A stretch of DNA of 64,000 nt. It comes from Deltaproteobacteria bacterium. Its GTDB lineage: Bacteria > Myxococcota_A > Polyangia > JAAYKL01. The stretch lies in contig JAFGXQ010000164.1 in the NCBI GenBank assembly GCA_016936575.1, forward strand, positions 1 through 64,000, written 5' to 3'. The notes under the pieces are model-generated. The model was given only the letters and a program-made list of their open reading frames with translations, was not told where the DNA came from and did no database searches. The translations under genes and the position numbers were made by a program. This document shows, in pieces, positions 36,932-46,923 of the stretch (within the stretch, counting starts at the first letter, position 1; each line of letters starts with the position of its first letter).

Positions 36932-39199
36932 CTACGCGCCCGTGCCGTCAATTTTGGTATACGTGCATCCCTCGGTCACGCATTTCAGATTGCGACCGCC
37001 CTTTTTGCGGTTCGCCGCAACCAAGAATTTCGCATTGCACTCGGGGCATTCCTCTTTCACGGGAGTTCCCCAAACTACAAAATTGCATCCGCTTTTGTTG
37101 AATTCACTGCACCCGTAAAACAGTCTTCCCCGCTTGGTACGACGTTCCACCAGCTCTCCATTACAATCTTTATTGGGACAATCAATTCCCGTCGGCATCG
37201 AGCGGGTGGCTTTACAATCCGGGTAGCCGCTGCAGGCAAGAAAATCACCGAATCGTCCGCGCTTTTTCACCATATCTTTGCCGCACAGCTCACACTTCAC
37301 ATCCACAACCAGCGGGGCGACGTCAGTTTTTTCTTCAACCTCCATCGTATTGCGACATTCGGGATATGCGGAACAGGCCAGAAACCGCCCGTTCCGGCCC
37401 CATTTTTCAACCATTTTGGCACCGCATTTTTCACATACCTTGTCGGTCTCTTTTGTCAACTCGCGAACATCTTTCATGTTTTTCAACGCGGTTTTCACTT
37501 CGTCCTGAAACGGAACATAAAAATCGGCCAACAATCTCACCCAATCCTGACTGCCGTCTTCCACTTTATCGAGCGATTCCTCCATCGATGCGGTGAAATC
37601 CACATCCAGAATCCGGGGAAAATGCAGCACCAGACGTTCGGTGACAATCACACCCAGCTCTGAGGGTTTCAGCCGTCCTTCATCTTTCTCCACATATCTC
37701 CGATCCTGAATGGTAGACAAAATGGTCGCGTACGTCGACGGACGACCAATGCCTCGCTCCTCCAGTTCCCGAATTAACGTTCCCTCGGTGAAGCGCGGCG
37801 GCGGCTGGGTGAATTTCTGTTCTGTAACCACACCGTCACCAACGAGTTTCAGCACATCACCTTCGTTCATCATCGGAAGCTCAGTAGGTGCGTCGTCGTC
37901 GTCCTGATTCTTGCCGTTCGCAGGCGGTGCATCCTTGCCTTCAATCGCTTCGAGCCAACCGCCGAATTTCAATACAGAACCGGACACGCGAAGCGCATGC
38001 TCTCCGGCACCGATATGCACCACGGTCTGATCATACAGGGCCGGCTTCATCTGACAGGCAATAAACCGTTCCCACACCACTTTGTACAGTTTCTTCTGAT
38101 CTCTGGACAGATACCTTCCGACTACATCCGGATGATACTGGGTTGATGTCGGTCGAATTGCCTCATGCGCATCCTGCGCTGATTTTTTTGTTTTGAAAAT
38201 ATTCGGTTTGGAAGGTACGAATGGCTTTCCAAAAGTTTCTTCAATATAGGCTCTGGCTTCCGTCACGGAATCATCGCTGAGACGAACCGAGTCCGTTCTC
38301 ATGTACGTAATCAGACCGACCGTCCCGTCGTCACCGACGTCCACACCTTCATACAGCTGCTGAGCAATCATCATCGTACGTTTCGCCGTAAACCGAAACC
38401 GTCTGGCCATTTCCTGCTGTAATCGACTGGTAATGAATGGCGGCGGCGCGGTACGACGGCGCTCTTTACGGTCGATTTTATCAACAACGAATGTCGATGC
38501 TTCCAATTCAGACTTTATCGTCGCAGCGCTTTCCCCTTCGCTGACTTCATGTTTTTTACCGTTTTTACCGTAGTATTTAGCCATGAACTGCGGCGGAAGA
38601 CCGGCCTCCAGTTGTGCAGCGATTTTCCAGTACTCTTTGGGATCAAACGCCTCAATTTCGGCTTCCCGATCCACCACCAGTCGCAATGCCACCGACTGCA
38701 CGCGTCCGGCAGATAATCCACGGCGGACCTTCTTCCATAAAATGGGAGAGATTTCATATCCCACCAGGCGGTCCAGAATCCGACGCGCCTGCTGTGATTC
38801 AAAACGCTTCAGATTAATCGGGTGAGGATGATGCAACCCTTCGGTGATTCCCTTTTTGGTAATTTCATTAAAAAGTACGCGATGCACTTTTTCTTCGGGC
38901 GCATCGAGTTCCTCGTAAATATGCCACGCAATCGCTTCTCCCTCGCGATCAGGGTCGAGCGCGAGATACACGTTATCTGAAGATTTGGCCGATTTGACCA
39001 ACTCATTCAAAATCTTTCGCTTTCCGGGAATAATCCGGTATTCCGGACAAAAATCCTTGTCAACGGACACTCCCATTTTTGACTTCGGCAGATCCTTCAC
39101 GTGACCCAGTGAAGCCTTCACGGTATACGACGGACCCAAATATTTACGAATGGTTCGAGCCTTCGCTGGGGACTCAACGATCACTAGAGATTTCGACAT
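36932..39199 (-). CDS. topA: DNA topoisomerase I
   Basis: SLVIVESPAKARTIRKYLG, LDPDREGEAIAWHI, GLITYMRTDSVRLS, three C-terminal Cys4 zinc-finger motifs. Confidence 0.97.
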   Translation of the reverse strand: MSKSLVIVESPAKARTIRKYLGPSYTVKASLGHVKDLPKSKMGVSVDKDFCPEYRIIPGKRKILNELVKSAKSSDNVYLALDPDREGEAIAWHIYEELDAPEEKVHRVLFNEITKKGITEGLHHPHPINLKRFESQQARRILDRLVGYEISPILWKKVRRGLSAGRVQSVALRLVVDREAEIEAFDPKEYWKIAAQLEAGLPPQFMAKYYGKNGKKHEVSEGESAATIKSELEASTFVVDKIDRKERRRTAPPPFITSRLQQEMARRFRFTAKRTMMIAQQLYEGVDVGDDGTVGLITYMRTDSVRLSDDSVTEARAYIEETFGKPFVPSKPNIFKTKKSAQDAHEAIRPTSTQYHPDVVGRYLSRDQKKLYKVVWERFIACQMKPALYDQTVVHIGAGEHALRVSGSVLKFGGWLEAIEGKDAPPANGKNQDDDDAPTELPMMNEGDVLKLVGDGVVTEQKFTQPPPRFTEGTLIRELEERGIGRPSTYATILSTIQDRRYVEKDEGRLKPSELGVIVTERLVLHFPRILDVDFTASMEESLDKVEDGSQDWVRLLADFYVPFQDEVKTALKNMKDVRELTKETDKVCEKCGAKMVEKWGRNGRFLACSAYPECRNTMEVEEKTDVAPLVVDVKCELCGKDMVKKRGRFGDFLACSGYPDCKATRSMPTGIDCPNKDCNGELVERRTKRGRLFYGCSEFNKSGCNFVVWGTPVKEECPECNAKFLVAANRKKGGRNLKCVTEGCTYTKIDGTGA

Positions 39200-39224
39200 A
39201 CGCTACCTGATTCTCCTCAATATA

Positions 39225-40154
39225 TTATGTTCGAACAAACCGCCTTCCGCCTAAATCTTCAATCAAACCGGATAGTTCCAAATTCAACACTGCGGCATTA
39301 ACCTCATGTACAGGCAGCTTGGTCCTCAGTGCAATATCATCAATGTGGATCGAGTCCAAGCTTAATTGATCCCATATCCGTTGTTCTACCGAAGAAAGAC
39401 CGGCGGGCGCTTTCTTAGTTGACTCCATAACCTGCTTCACCGTTCCAGGCAAGTCAAGTTGCTGACAATAAGAATCGCTTTCCGTCATTTTCAGCACATC
39501 TTCCGCACCGGTTACCAGCGTGGCGCCACCTCGAATCAATTGGTTGCATCCGCTTGCCAGATACTCCGTCGGCCCACCCGGCACCGCACCCACAGGCACA
39601 CCGATTTCCTTTGCAATTCGTGCAGTTATCATTGAGCCGGATCGAATCGGCGCCTGCACAACCACCACCGCAGACGCCATCGCCGCAACCAACCGATTGC
39701 GTCTGGGAAATGTCCATTTGGTCGGGGGAGTACAATCTGGAAGTTCTGAAATCACCGCACCGTTTTCTGCGATTTTTTCAAACAGCCCTCGATTCTTCTG
39801 CGGAAAAATGTGCTCAAATCCCGATCCCAGGACTGCAATTGTACGTCCGCCGCCCTCCAACGCACCGCGATGTGCAGCGGTGTCAATTCCGAGCGCGCCA
39901 CCGGAAACAATCCCGAAATCGTGTCTGACCAGGTTAGAACAAAGATCCTCCGTGAATCGCATCATCCGCGCGTCGGCATTTCTCGTTCCCACAATCGCGA
40001 CCAGCGAACAAACGGGCAGATTGCCCCAAACACGAATTTCACTCGGCGCATCTGACAGTTTTCGCCAGCGGTCAGGAAAGAACGGTTCACTTTTCTTTAA
40101 TGTATATACATCCATAATGCGACACACAGCAACCTCTGTGCCACCCTCAGACAT
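39225..40154 (-). CDS. dprA: DNA-processing protein DprA
   Basis: VAIVGTRNADARM, SGGALGIDTAAHRGALEGGGRTIAVLGSG, C-terminal winged helix. Confidence 0.95.
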   Translation of the reverse strand: MSEGGTEVAVCRIMDVYTLKKSEPFFPDRWRKLSDAPSEIRVWGNLPVCSLVAIVGTRNADARMMRFTEDLCSNLVRHDFGIVSGGALGIDTAAHRGALEGGGRTIAVLGSGFEHIFPQKNRGLFEKIAENGAVISELPDCTPPTKWTFPRRNRLVAAMASAVVVVQAPIRSGSMITARIAKEIGVPVGAVPGGPTEYLASGCNQLIRGGATLVTGAEDVLKMTESDSYCQQLDLPGTVKQVMESTKKAPAGLSSVEQRIWDQLSLDSIHIDDIALRTKLPVHEVNAAVLNLELSGLIEDLGGRRFVRT

Positions 40155-40166
40155 CGCAAGAACTAT

Positions 40167-40181
40167 AAATGAAAATCATTT
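40167..40181. promoter_or_regulatory. Inverted repeat AAATGA-AAA-TCATTT upstream of dprA
   Basis: Perfect 6-bp arms, 3-nt spacer, 12 bp upstream of the dprA start. Confidence 0.35.
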
Positions 40182-40286
40182 TACGAATGGCAAAATGCCG
40201 AAATCAGCCGGCGCAAAAACGGCCGGAACAAGCATTTGAATGCAACAAGATAAAGTCGGACAACCAACGCTAATTCACAGCGGACG

Positions 40287-43244
40287 CTACTTCAGTGCCC
40301 AGGGATTGGGGGCGGCGGGGTCTGCAAGTAAATTGTAGGTATAAATGGTATCCAATGCCCCTTTGCTCAAGTCCTGCGACATCGTCCTTCGCGCGTCGTG
40401 AAGCGCTTCACCCATGGTTTCGGCTCCCCCCGCCAGCGCCTCGGTCAGCAATTGAGAATAAACCTCCACATAGGAAGGATCTGCCAGACTCGACGTAGAC
40501 AACGCACCGTATGCCCCCCCGTTCGGTTGACTTACAAACTGCCAGGTCAACGCATCATCCCAGGGGCTGGTGAACATTCCATCGAAGCATGACCACGAAA
40601 GAACAAAAAACAGATGCTCATTATCCAGCTTCGCCGCGAAAGTATTGTTGGCGATTTGAGGACTGGACCAACCGCTGATATATGCATGACCGTGAAAATT
40701 CACAAAATCCACTCCCTGCATCAGCATATCGAACAACACGCTTTTCGGGTTCTCCACATGGTTCAGGTACAACCTCTCCGCAGTATCGCTGCAGAAACCG
40801 CACGCAGCAATCTGTAATTCCGCCGCCTGCTCAAATGCTCCATACGCTCCCGCATCGTCCCGGTCGGCAATGAAAACGCTCGCACCGGACGGCGCAGGCA
40901 TCTGGGTGTCGTACCAGCTTATCAGCTTGTCGACCAATTGAGTCGCTTCATCCGCACTGCGAACTGCCAGACGACCAAGCATCATGTCGGGAAGGCCGAT
41001 TGTATACGAGGCATCGGACGCCGCTTCATACCCCATCAGATTGGTGTGGTAAAAAATAGTGGGCAGGTAATCAATATCTCCCGTATCCAGAATATCGTTG
41101 CTGTCCAGCGTGGCCCCGCCCATCAGCAACACGTATCTGGGCGGCGTACGCCATCGTTTCGCCGCATCAATCAAAAACTGTCTAATGGCATCGGGATGTG
41201 GACGCCCTCCTGTGTACAAATCGTACAGCGCGGAGGTGGTGACCACGACGGTTTTCATTTCCGGTGCGTAATATGCGGCGAGCCTGTTCGCCGCTTCCGC
41301 GAACAACGGGTGAGTGATCATCAAGTAGGGTGCACTCAAATCTTTTTTCAGCGGACCGACATCCTGCACCGGCTCATCCGGAACCGGTTCCTCGACCGCG
41401 TTTTTCTGCACCACCAGATATGTTCTCACGCTGTCACGCGCCGAACGACCGCGGGGGGTCTTGAAAGATAACGCATTGTTCGCCCGCAGCGCTCCCACCA
41501 ATTGCACCGGGCGACCGGCATCGGTCACATCAAACACCATCGCATCATCGTTTACGCCCGACAATCGCACACACTGACCGGGAACCGTCTCAAATCGCAG
41601 TTGCCCATCCTGCAACGCCAATTCACGCTCATACGTGGCGGAAATACGATCAATGGAAAGCATGTCCGGCGCCGCGCCGGGAATCAATTCGACTATCAAC
41701 TCGTTATCCGAAGACAGCTGGGTTGCCGGTGCGGAGAATGTCGCAGTCACTTCGTCGGTCCCCTCCCACTGCCAGATTCCCAACGCTTGTCCATTCAACG
41801 AAAAAGAAGCCGTGTGCATGCCGGACGCATACCCCACAAGTGAAACCGCGATGGTTGCCGGCCCCGAGACCAACCCGGGCAATCCAAAGTTCAACGGCAC
41901 GGTCATTCCGTCGTAAACCGTTGCCCAGTAAAATGGATCATCCGTAGGTGTACTGATGTAATACCGAACATCTTTTTCAATCACTTCGGTATGACGTGCC
42001 GTGGTGCGGTACTCATTGCACCGCCCCCGCGCGCGACGTTTTCCCATCTTTGTGCTTTTCCCGGTTTGCGCTGTAACTACACTGTAATCCGCATACCGAT
42101 CGGTGTGCGGATTACCTATAAAAAACAATCTGTCCCGATCAGTCACCACGGGCAACGCCACACCATTCTCGTACAGCGCAGTGCGATGCAGCTCCAGCTG
42201 CAACTCCGAAAGCGACTGCGCAGAAAGATAGTACAATCCACCGCTATCAATCTGATACTTCATTCCGCCGACGCCGTTTTGCACACTACGGGAACCGACC
42301 GCAGTTGCGAACCATTTTCGAATCCGCTGCTCAAACTGATATGGACGCTCGAACCGCGCGGTCATTTTCGGAATAATACTGTCCACCACAGATTGCCGTG
42401 CAGACGCCGAAAACGGACGCTGCAAATGGGTTTTCCCTGTAAACTCCAAATCCATGATTCGATACACGTCACCGGGCAGCCCCTGCGGATCCCGAAATGA
42501 GTAAGGTTTCCCGTAGGCCGCATCACCCTGCCCAGGAATCGGCATATCTGTCAACCGCGTCCATTTTCCCGATTCATTGCGCCGAAACACATGGAACCCG
42601 GCGTTGGCGCGCTCCGAAGCTGTCACCCAGGTAATCGCAACACCGTTTTCATCCGAGATCGCCTGCTGCGCAAGCATGCGAACCGCCCTGGGTTCTCCTG
42701 TGTCCGGATCCACCGAGTAATTCAGCATGGTTCCGTCTTCGAAAGGCACCCGATCTTCGGGACTGTTGCGCCAGGTGGTACCCACATAAAATGAAAAAGT
42801 TCGATCACCATCGGGATCGATCAAATCATAATCAATCCGTACTTCGAGATACGGAAGATCAATAATGCCCCAAATTTCATCCGCCGAGTCATTGATAAAA
42901 TCAATCGCAACATCCACATCTCCGTCGTTATCCGTATCCACGTACAGAAACACATTCGCATTGAGGAGCCAAACGGTATTGAGCCGATTATTCTGAGAAT
43001 CTTCGGCGAACTCCAACAGCAGGTATAAGTAGCCGTCAGTGGAAAAACTATCCGCGGCGCAGATGTTAACGACATCCACATAATCAGACCCGACCGAGTC
43101 CTGATCCGTGTATGCGCACTGAGCATCGCTGGATGCCCAATCCGACGCATCTCCATCGATGGTGATCTCGCTTTCCGCGAACGCGTTCAGGGAAATTCCG
43201 GTTGCCAACAACATTGTAGCAAATGCAAAAACGTGAACTCTCAT
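40287..43244 (-). CDS. Gingipain-like peptidase family C25 protein
   Basis: Signal peptide from M at 43244; PYLMITHPLFAEAANRLAAYY, YVLLMGGA, His motif NFHGHAY, Cys motif LSWSCFDG, GGAYGALSTSSLADPS. Confidence 0.88.
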   Translation of the reverse strand: MRVHVFAFATMLLATGISLNAFAESEITIDGDASDWASSDAQCAYTDQDSVGSDYVDVVNICAADSFSTDGYLYLLLEFAEDSQNNRLNTVWLLNANVFLYVDTDNDGDVDVAIDFINDSADEIWGIIDLPYLEVRIDYDLIDPDGDRTFSFYVGTTWRNSPEDRVPFEDGTMLNYSVDPDTGEPRAVRMLAQQAISDENGVAITWVTASERANAGFHVFRRNESGKWTRLTDMPIPGQGDAAYGKPYSFRDPQGLPGDVYRIMDLEFTGKTHLQRPFSASARQSVVDSIIPKMTARFERPYQFEQRIRKWFATAVGSRSVQNGVGGMKYQIDSGGLYYLSAQSLSELQLELHRTALYENGVALPVVTDRDRLFFIGNPHTDRYADYSVVTAQTGKSTKMGKRRARGRCNEYRTTARHTEVIEKDVRYYISTPTDDPFYWATVYDGMTVPLNFGLPGLVSGPATIAVSLVGYASGMHTASFSLNGQALGIWQWEGTDEVTATFSAPATQLSSDNELIVELIPGAAPDMLSIDRISATYERELALQDGQLRFETVPGQCVRLSGVNDDAMVFDVTDAGRPVQLVGALRANNALSFKTPRGRSARDSVRTYLVVQKNAVEEPVPDEPVQDVGPLKKDLSAPYLMITHPLFAEAANRLAAYYAPEMKTVVVTTSALYDLYTGGRPHPDAIRQFLIDAAKRWRTPPRYVLLMGGATLDSNDILDTGDIDYLPTIFYHTNLMGYEAASDASYTIGLPDMMLGRLAVRSADEATQLVDKLISWYDTQMPAPSGASVFIADRDDAGAYGAFEQAAELQIAACGFCSDTAERLYLNHVENPKSVLFDMLMQGVDFVNFHGHAYISGWSSPQIANNTFAAKLDNEHLFFVLSWSCFDGMFTSPWDDALTWQFVSQPNGGAYGALSTSSLADPSYVEVYSQLLTEALAGGAETMGEALHDARRTMSQDLSKGALDTIYTYNLLADPAAPNPWALK

Positions 43245-43276
43245 CTCGTTTACCACCCGATCATTGCAATCGATTA

Positions 43277-43298
43277 TTGGAATACTGCAATATTCCAA
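43277..43298. promoter_or_regulatory. Inverted repeat TTGGAATA-CTGCAA-TATTCCAA
   Basis: Perfect 8-bp arms, 6-nt spacer, ~32 bp upstream of the C25 peptidase ATG. Confidence 0.55.
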
Positions 43299-43381
43299 TA
43301 TAACTTATACTACTTTTTTTCGTCGATTACAAATACTAATCAAGCGTTCTTCCAGATTTTCTATGGATTTGTGCGCTTTCT

Positions 43382-44713
43382 TCACCCACACGGATTGGCG
43401 ACGGCATATTTTGCCGCTTCACGAAGAACGGCAATCCCCGCCGCGACCTGGTCCAGTTCCTCGAACCCATAGGAAATCCGCAGCTGACGCTTGCCCGGTT
43501 TCACCAGATCGCCGGTCGGGTGCACGCAGTACTCGCCGGGAATATATATAACTCTGCGATGCAACGGAGCACCGTCAATACGATGATCACCGGTCGTGCG
43601 TGTGCAGTAGGCAAAAAAGGGCGATATGGGGCCGGTTTCAACATCCGAGAATGTAGCGTAGTAGTAAAACCCGGCTCGGCCTCCTTCCAGATGCGACAGT
43701 ACATGACCGAGCTCCACTTCTATCATTTTTTTCACCGCGCGCCCTTTCTCGCGATACCCGGCATTCACGGCGCGCAGCTGTTCATCCAGGTGTCGCTCCA
43801 TCAGCACGGCCGCCAGTTCCTGGGTTATTACCGGAGCGCTGAATCCCATATCAGATGTTCGCTGCACCAACGCATTTAAAAACGGGGAAGGGGCTGCCGC
43901 GAGATATCCGATGCGAAGTGCGGGAGCCAGCACTTTTGACAAGGTTCCGATTTCGTGCACCACACCCAGGTCGTCGTACGGCAGCATCGACAACGGCGCC
44001 GGAGTTCGGGGGTCGTGTATCAAGTCTTCGTAGGCCCGATCGAATATCAGCGGAATCACCCGTCGCTGCATGTGGGAAAGTGCGGTCACCAGACGCAGCA
44101 GCTCATATCGACGTTCATTAGCAAGAATCGTACAACTGGGATTATTGACAGTGACCACATAAAAAAACTGAATTTCACTGACGCGCGTTTTCAGCGACAA
44201 CAGCTTGCTTTCCAGCAAATCCAAGCGAATACCGTTCGCGTCTTCGGGGACGGCGACCACTTCGAAACCGCGGCGGGACAAGGTTTCACAATAAATGTAA
44301 TACATGGGGTCAGACGTAATCACAATTCCCCGCGGCAGTATCTGCGCGATACTGTCGAGCAGGCTGGTGGCCCCTGACGGCCCGACAATCAGCTGTTTTT
44401 TATCGAGAACCGCCGACGAAAGCCCGAACGAGCCGCTGCACAGATACGAGCGAATCGCCGAAGTCAGATTTTCCGTTCCCGCCGGGCCGCCGTAGTTGAA
44501 GGGCAATCGAAAGCGCTCAGGCTCCGACAGCAGCGCAGTCAGGCTTTCCTGAATTTTTTTTACCGGAATGGTACGTTCGTTAATGTACCCCACTCCCAGA
44601 TTTACATCTGTGCCGTCGCGAAAATCAGCGGCAAATTGCGCCATCATCTGATTCACCGGCGAGGGTGTCGCACTGCGCCGACCGAAATCCGACATATGAA
44701 CAAAACAATTCAT
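43382..44713 (-). CDS. PLP-dependent class I/II aminotransferase
   Basis: NYGGPAGTENLTSAIRSYL, GPSGATSLLDSIAQIL, TVNNPSCTIL, GTLSKVLAPALRIGYLAA. Confidence 0.9.
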   Translation of the reverse strand: MNCFVHMSDFGRRSATPSPVNQMMAQFAADFRDGTDVNLGVGYINERTIPVKKIQESLTALLSEPERFRLPFNYGGPAGTENLTSAIRSYLCSGSFGLSSAVLDKKQLIVGPSGATSLLDSIAQILPRGIVITSDPMYYIYCETLSRRGFEVVAVPEDANGIRLDLLESKLLSLKTRVSEIQFFYVVTVNNPSCTILANERRYELLRLVTALSHMQRRVIPLIFDRAYEDLIHDPRTPAPLSMLPYDDLGVVHEIGTLSKVLAPALRIGYLAAAPSPFLNALVQRTSDMGFSAPVITQELAAVLMERHLDEQLRAVNAGYREKGRAVKKMIEVELGHVLSHLEGGRAGFYYYATFSDVETGPISPFFAYCTRTTGDHRIDGAPLHRRVIYIPGEYCVHPTGDLVKPGKRQLRISYGFEELDQVAAGIAVLREAAKYAVANPCG

Positions 44714-44800
44714 ACGCATCGATGTATCACCTGAAAAAGCGAGTGGTCAATTGGTATCCGCCACAACATAGGGTACACTGTGATAAGAACACTCAAGCGA

Positions 44801-45085
44801 ATGAAAAAAACACAAATGTTTGAAGAAAACGAAATTCTGACATTTATTCTCGGCTGCGTCGCGCTGCTGATCATTTTTCCGGTTTCTAAAAAAATCCGCA
44901 TCCCCGGAATGACCGAGTTTCGAATTTCAATTGTCTTTCTGACCGTTTCATATTTTTTCACCAATCTGGAAGGTGTCTATCAACACGATTTATGCAATGT
45001 GCTGGAGCACTTCTTTTTTGCGGTGTCCGGCGCCGTCTTTTTATTGGCGGTGCATCGTCTCCACAAAGGAGTATCCACGAAATGA
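44801..45085 (+). CDS. Small membrane protein coupled to hybrid histidine kinase
   Basis: Three predicted TM segments; ATGA overlap with the next gene at 45082-45085. Confidence 0.75.
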   Translation: MKKTQMFEENEILTFILGCVALLIIFPVSKKIRIPGMTEFRISIVFLTVSYFFTNLEGVYQHDLCNVLEHFFFAVSGAVFLLAVHRLHKGVSTK

Positions 45086-46899
45086 ATGCGCTTGTTGCCA
45101 GCCTGCAATGTTGTGCGTTCATCTTTTTCGCATCGGCAACCGTTGCCATCACCCTGTTAAAAACAAACGTATTTCATCGCGTCACCGCTTTTATCGTCGC
45201 ATCATTCATCGGTCTGCTCGCCATCATTGCGCTGTTCAATTTTATGCGCAGCGCCGGGGTGAGCGGATTTGTGGAGCAATATGAAGGCTATATGGAAATC
45301 CTCATTTTCCCGCTCGCGTTGTTTTCGCTCTACACCATTCGCAACGACATTTCCAAGCAGGATTTAAACAAGGTGCAAGTCGAAAATCAGCTCAAAGCCA
45401 CGCTGCTGGACACCGTGAGTGATGTGGTTTGTTTGCACGATTTTGACGGCCGAATCAAATACATGAACCGAACCGCCCTGCACAAACTAGGGTTTCAGAA
45501 ATCAGACATTTCCACCATGCACCTCTCAGACATCATGGACGAACAGACCGCGACGCAGCTTGAGATTCACATGGAAACGTTGCGGAACAATCAAGCCGCC
45601 ACGTTCGAATCCACGCTCCTGGCGATGGATAAAACCAAAGTTCCAGTCGAAGTGAACGCCCGGATCACTGCGTACAACAATGTACCGCATGTACTGAGTG
45701 TGGCGCGTGATATGACCGAACGAAACAAACTCGAAGAAGAAAAAGCATCTATCACTCTTCGACTCCAACAGGCGCAAAAAATGGAATCCCTCGGAACACT
45801 CGCCGGTGGTATCGCCCACGACTTCAACAATATTCTTGTGCCGATTCTCGGATACTCCGATTTACTGTTGGACTCTTTTGAAAAAAACACCAAAGAATAC
45901 GAATCAGCCAATAAGATTCTTCACGCTGCGGAACGCGCCAGAGATATTGTGAAACAGATACTTTCCTTCAGCCGCGCCAAACGGGAGACAGAATCGGCAC
46001 ACCCGGTCTTCGTTCACCATGTGCTAAAGGAGGTGCTGGAGCTGGTGCGTGAAGTGCTGCCCCGCTCTGCAACGTTGCAAACTCGGATTGTTTCATGCGC
46101 CCCGGTCATCTCTACCGCATCCCAGATTCATCGGATCTGTCTCAACCTCATCACCAATGCCTATCAGGCGCTTGAAGACCACCCCGGAACGGTGTCGATT
46201 TCTCTGAATGAAATTGAGCCCCCGGACCCGGACGACACGGTTTACAGCCACTGGATTGAACTGCGTGTCCACGATACCGGAAAAGGCATGACAGCAGCCC
46301 AGCAGCAACGCATTTTCGAGCCGTATTACACTACGAAAAAAGAAGGTATCGGCACCGGACTCGGGCTCTCGGTGGTGGAGGGTATCGTCCGTGAAATCGG
46401 AGGAACAATTACTGTTCAAAGTAAGGCGAACGAAGGCACGGTGTTTACAGTTCAGCTACCCGGCGCACACGAATCGGTCGATACCGAAGACCCCCCGCGG
46501 CTCTCGTATGAAAATCTGGGTGGAACACTGATGGTGGTGGATGATGAAGACATGGTAGGCACCTATCTGAAGGAAATACTGGAAAACGCCGGGTACGACG
46601 TCACACTGTTTCACGACAGCCGGGACGCCCTGCGTGCGTTCAAACAGACCCCGAGAAAGTGGCAGTTGGTCATTTCGGACTTCACCATGCCGGAACTTAC
46701 CGGTGACGAACTCGCCGAAGAGATTCGCAAAATCAACACACAGGTTGGATTTCTGCTGTGCAGCGGATACTCCGGCCAACTTGATGATGCAGCGTACAAA
46801 CGTCTTCGCATCGACGGCTTTGTGCTGAAACCGCTTCGACCCATGGAACTGCTTTCAAAAGTGCAAAAAGTATTGGTTCAAAAAGGATTTGCCAAATAA
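45082..46899 (+). CDS. Hybrid sensor histidine kinase with PAS and receiver domains
   Basis: PAS region, GTLAGGIAHDFNNILVPILGYSDLLL, NLITNAYQAL, GIGTGLGLSVVEGIV, receiver VVDDEDMV...LVISDFTMPELTGDEL. Confidence 0.94.
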   Translation: MNALVASLQCCAFIFFASATVAITLLKTNVFHRVTAFIVASFIGLLAIIALFNFMRSAGVSGFVEQYEGYMEILIFPLALFSLYTIRNDISKQDLNKVQVENQLKATLLDTVSDVVCLHDFDGRIKYMNRTALHKLGFQKSDISTMHLSDIMDEQTATQLEIHMETLRNNQAATFESTLLAMDKTKVPVEVNARITAYNNVPHVLSVARDMTERNKLEEEKASITLRLQQAQKMESLGTLAGGIAHDFNNILVPILGYSDLLLDSFEKNTKEYESANKILHAAERARDIVKQILSFSRAKRETESAHPVFVHHVLKEVLELVREVLPRSATLQTRIVSCAPVISTASQIHRICLNLITNAYQALEDHPGTVSISLNEIEPPDPDDTVYSHWIELRVHDTGKGMTAAQQQRIFEPYYTTKKEGIGTGLGLSVVEGIVREIGGTITVQSKANEGTVFTVQLPGAHESVDTEDPPRLSYENLGGTLMVVDDEDMVGTYLKEILENAGYDVTLFHDSRDALRAFKQTPRKWQLVISDFTMPELTGDELAEEIRKINTQVGFLLCSGYSGQLDDAAYKRLRIDGFVLKPLRPMELLSKVQKVLVQKGFAK

Positions 46900-46923
46900 G
46901 TCAAATCGTGAAAGCACGCCTGT

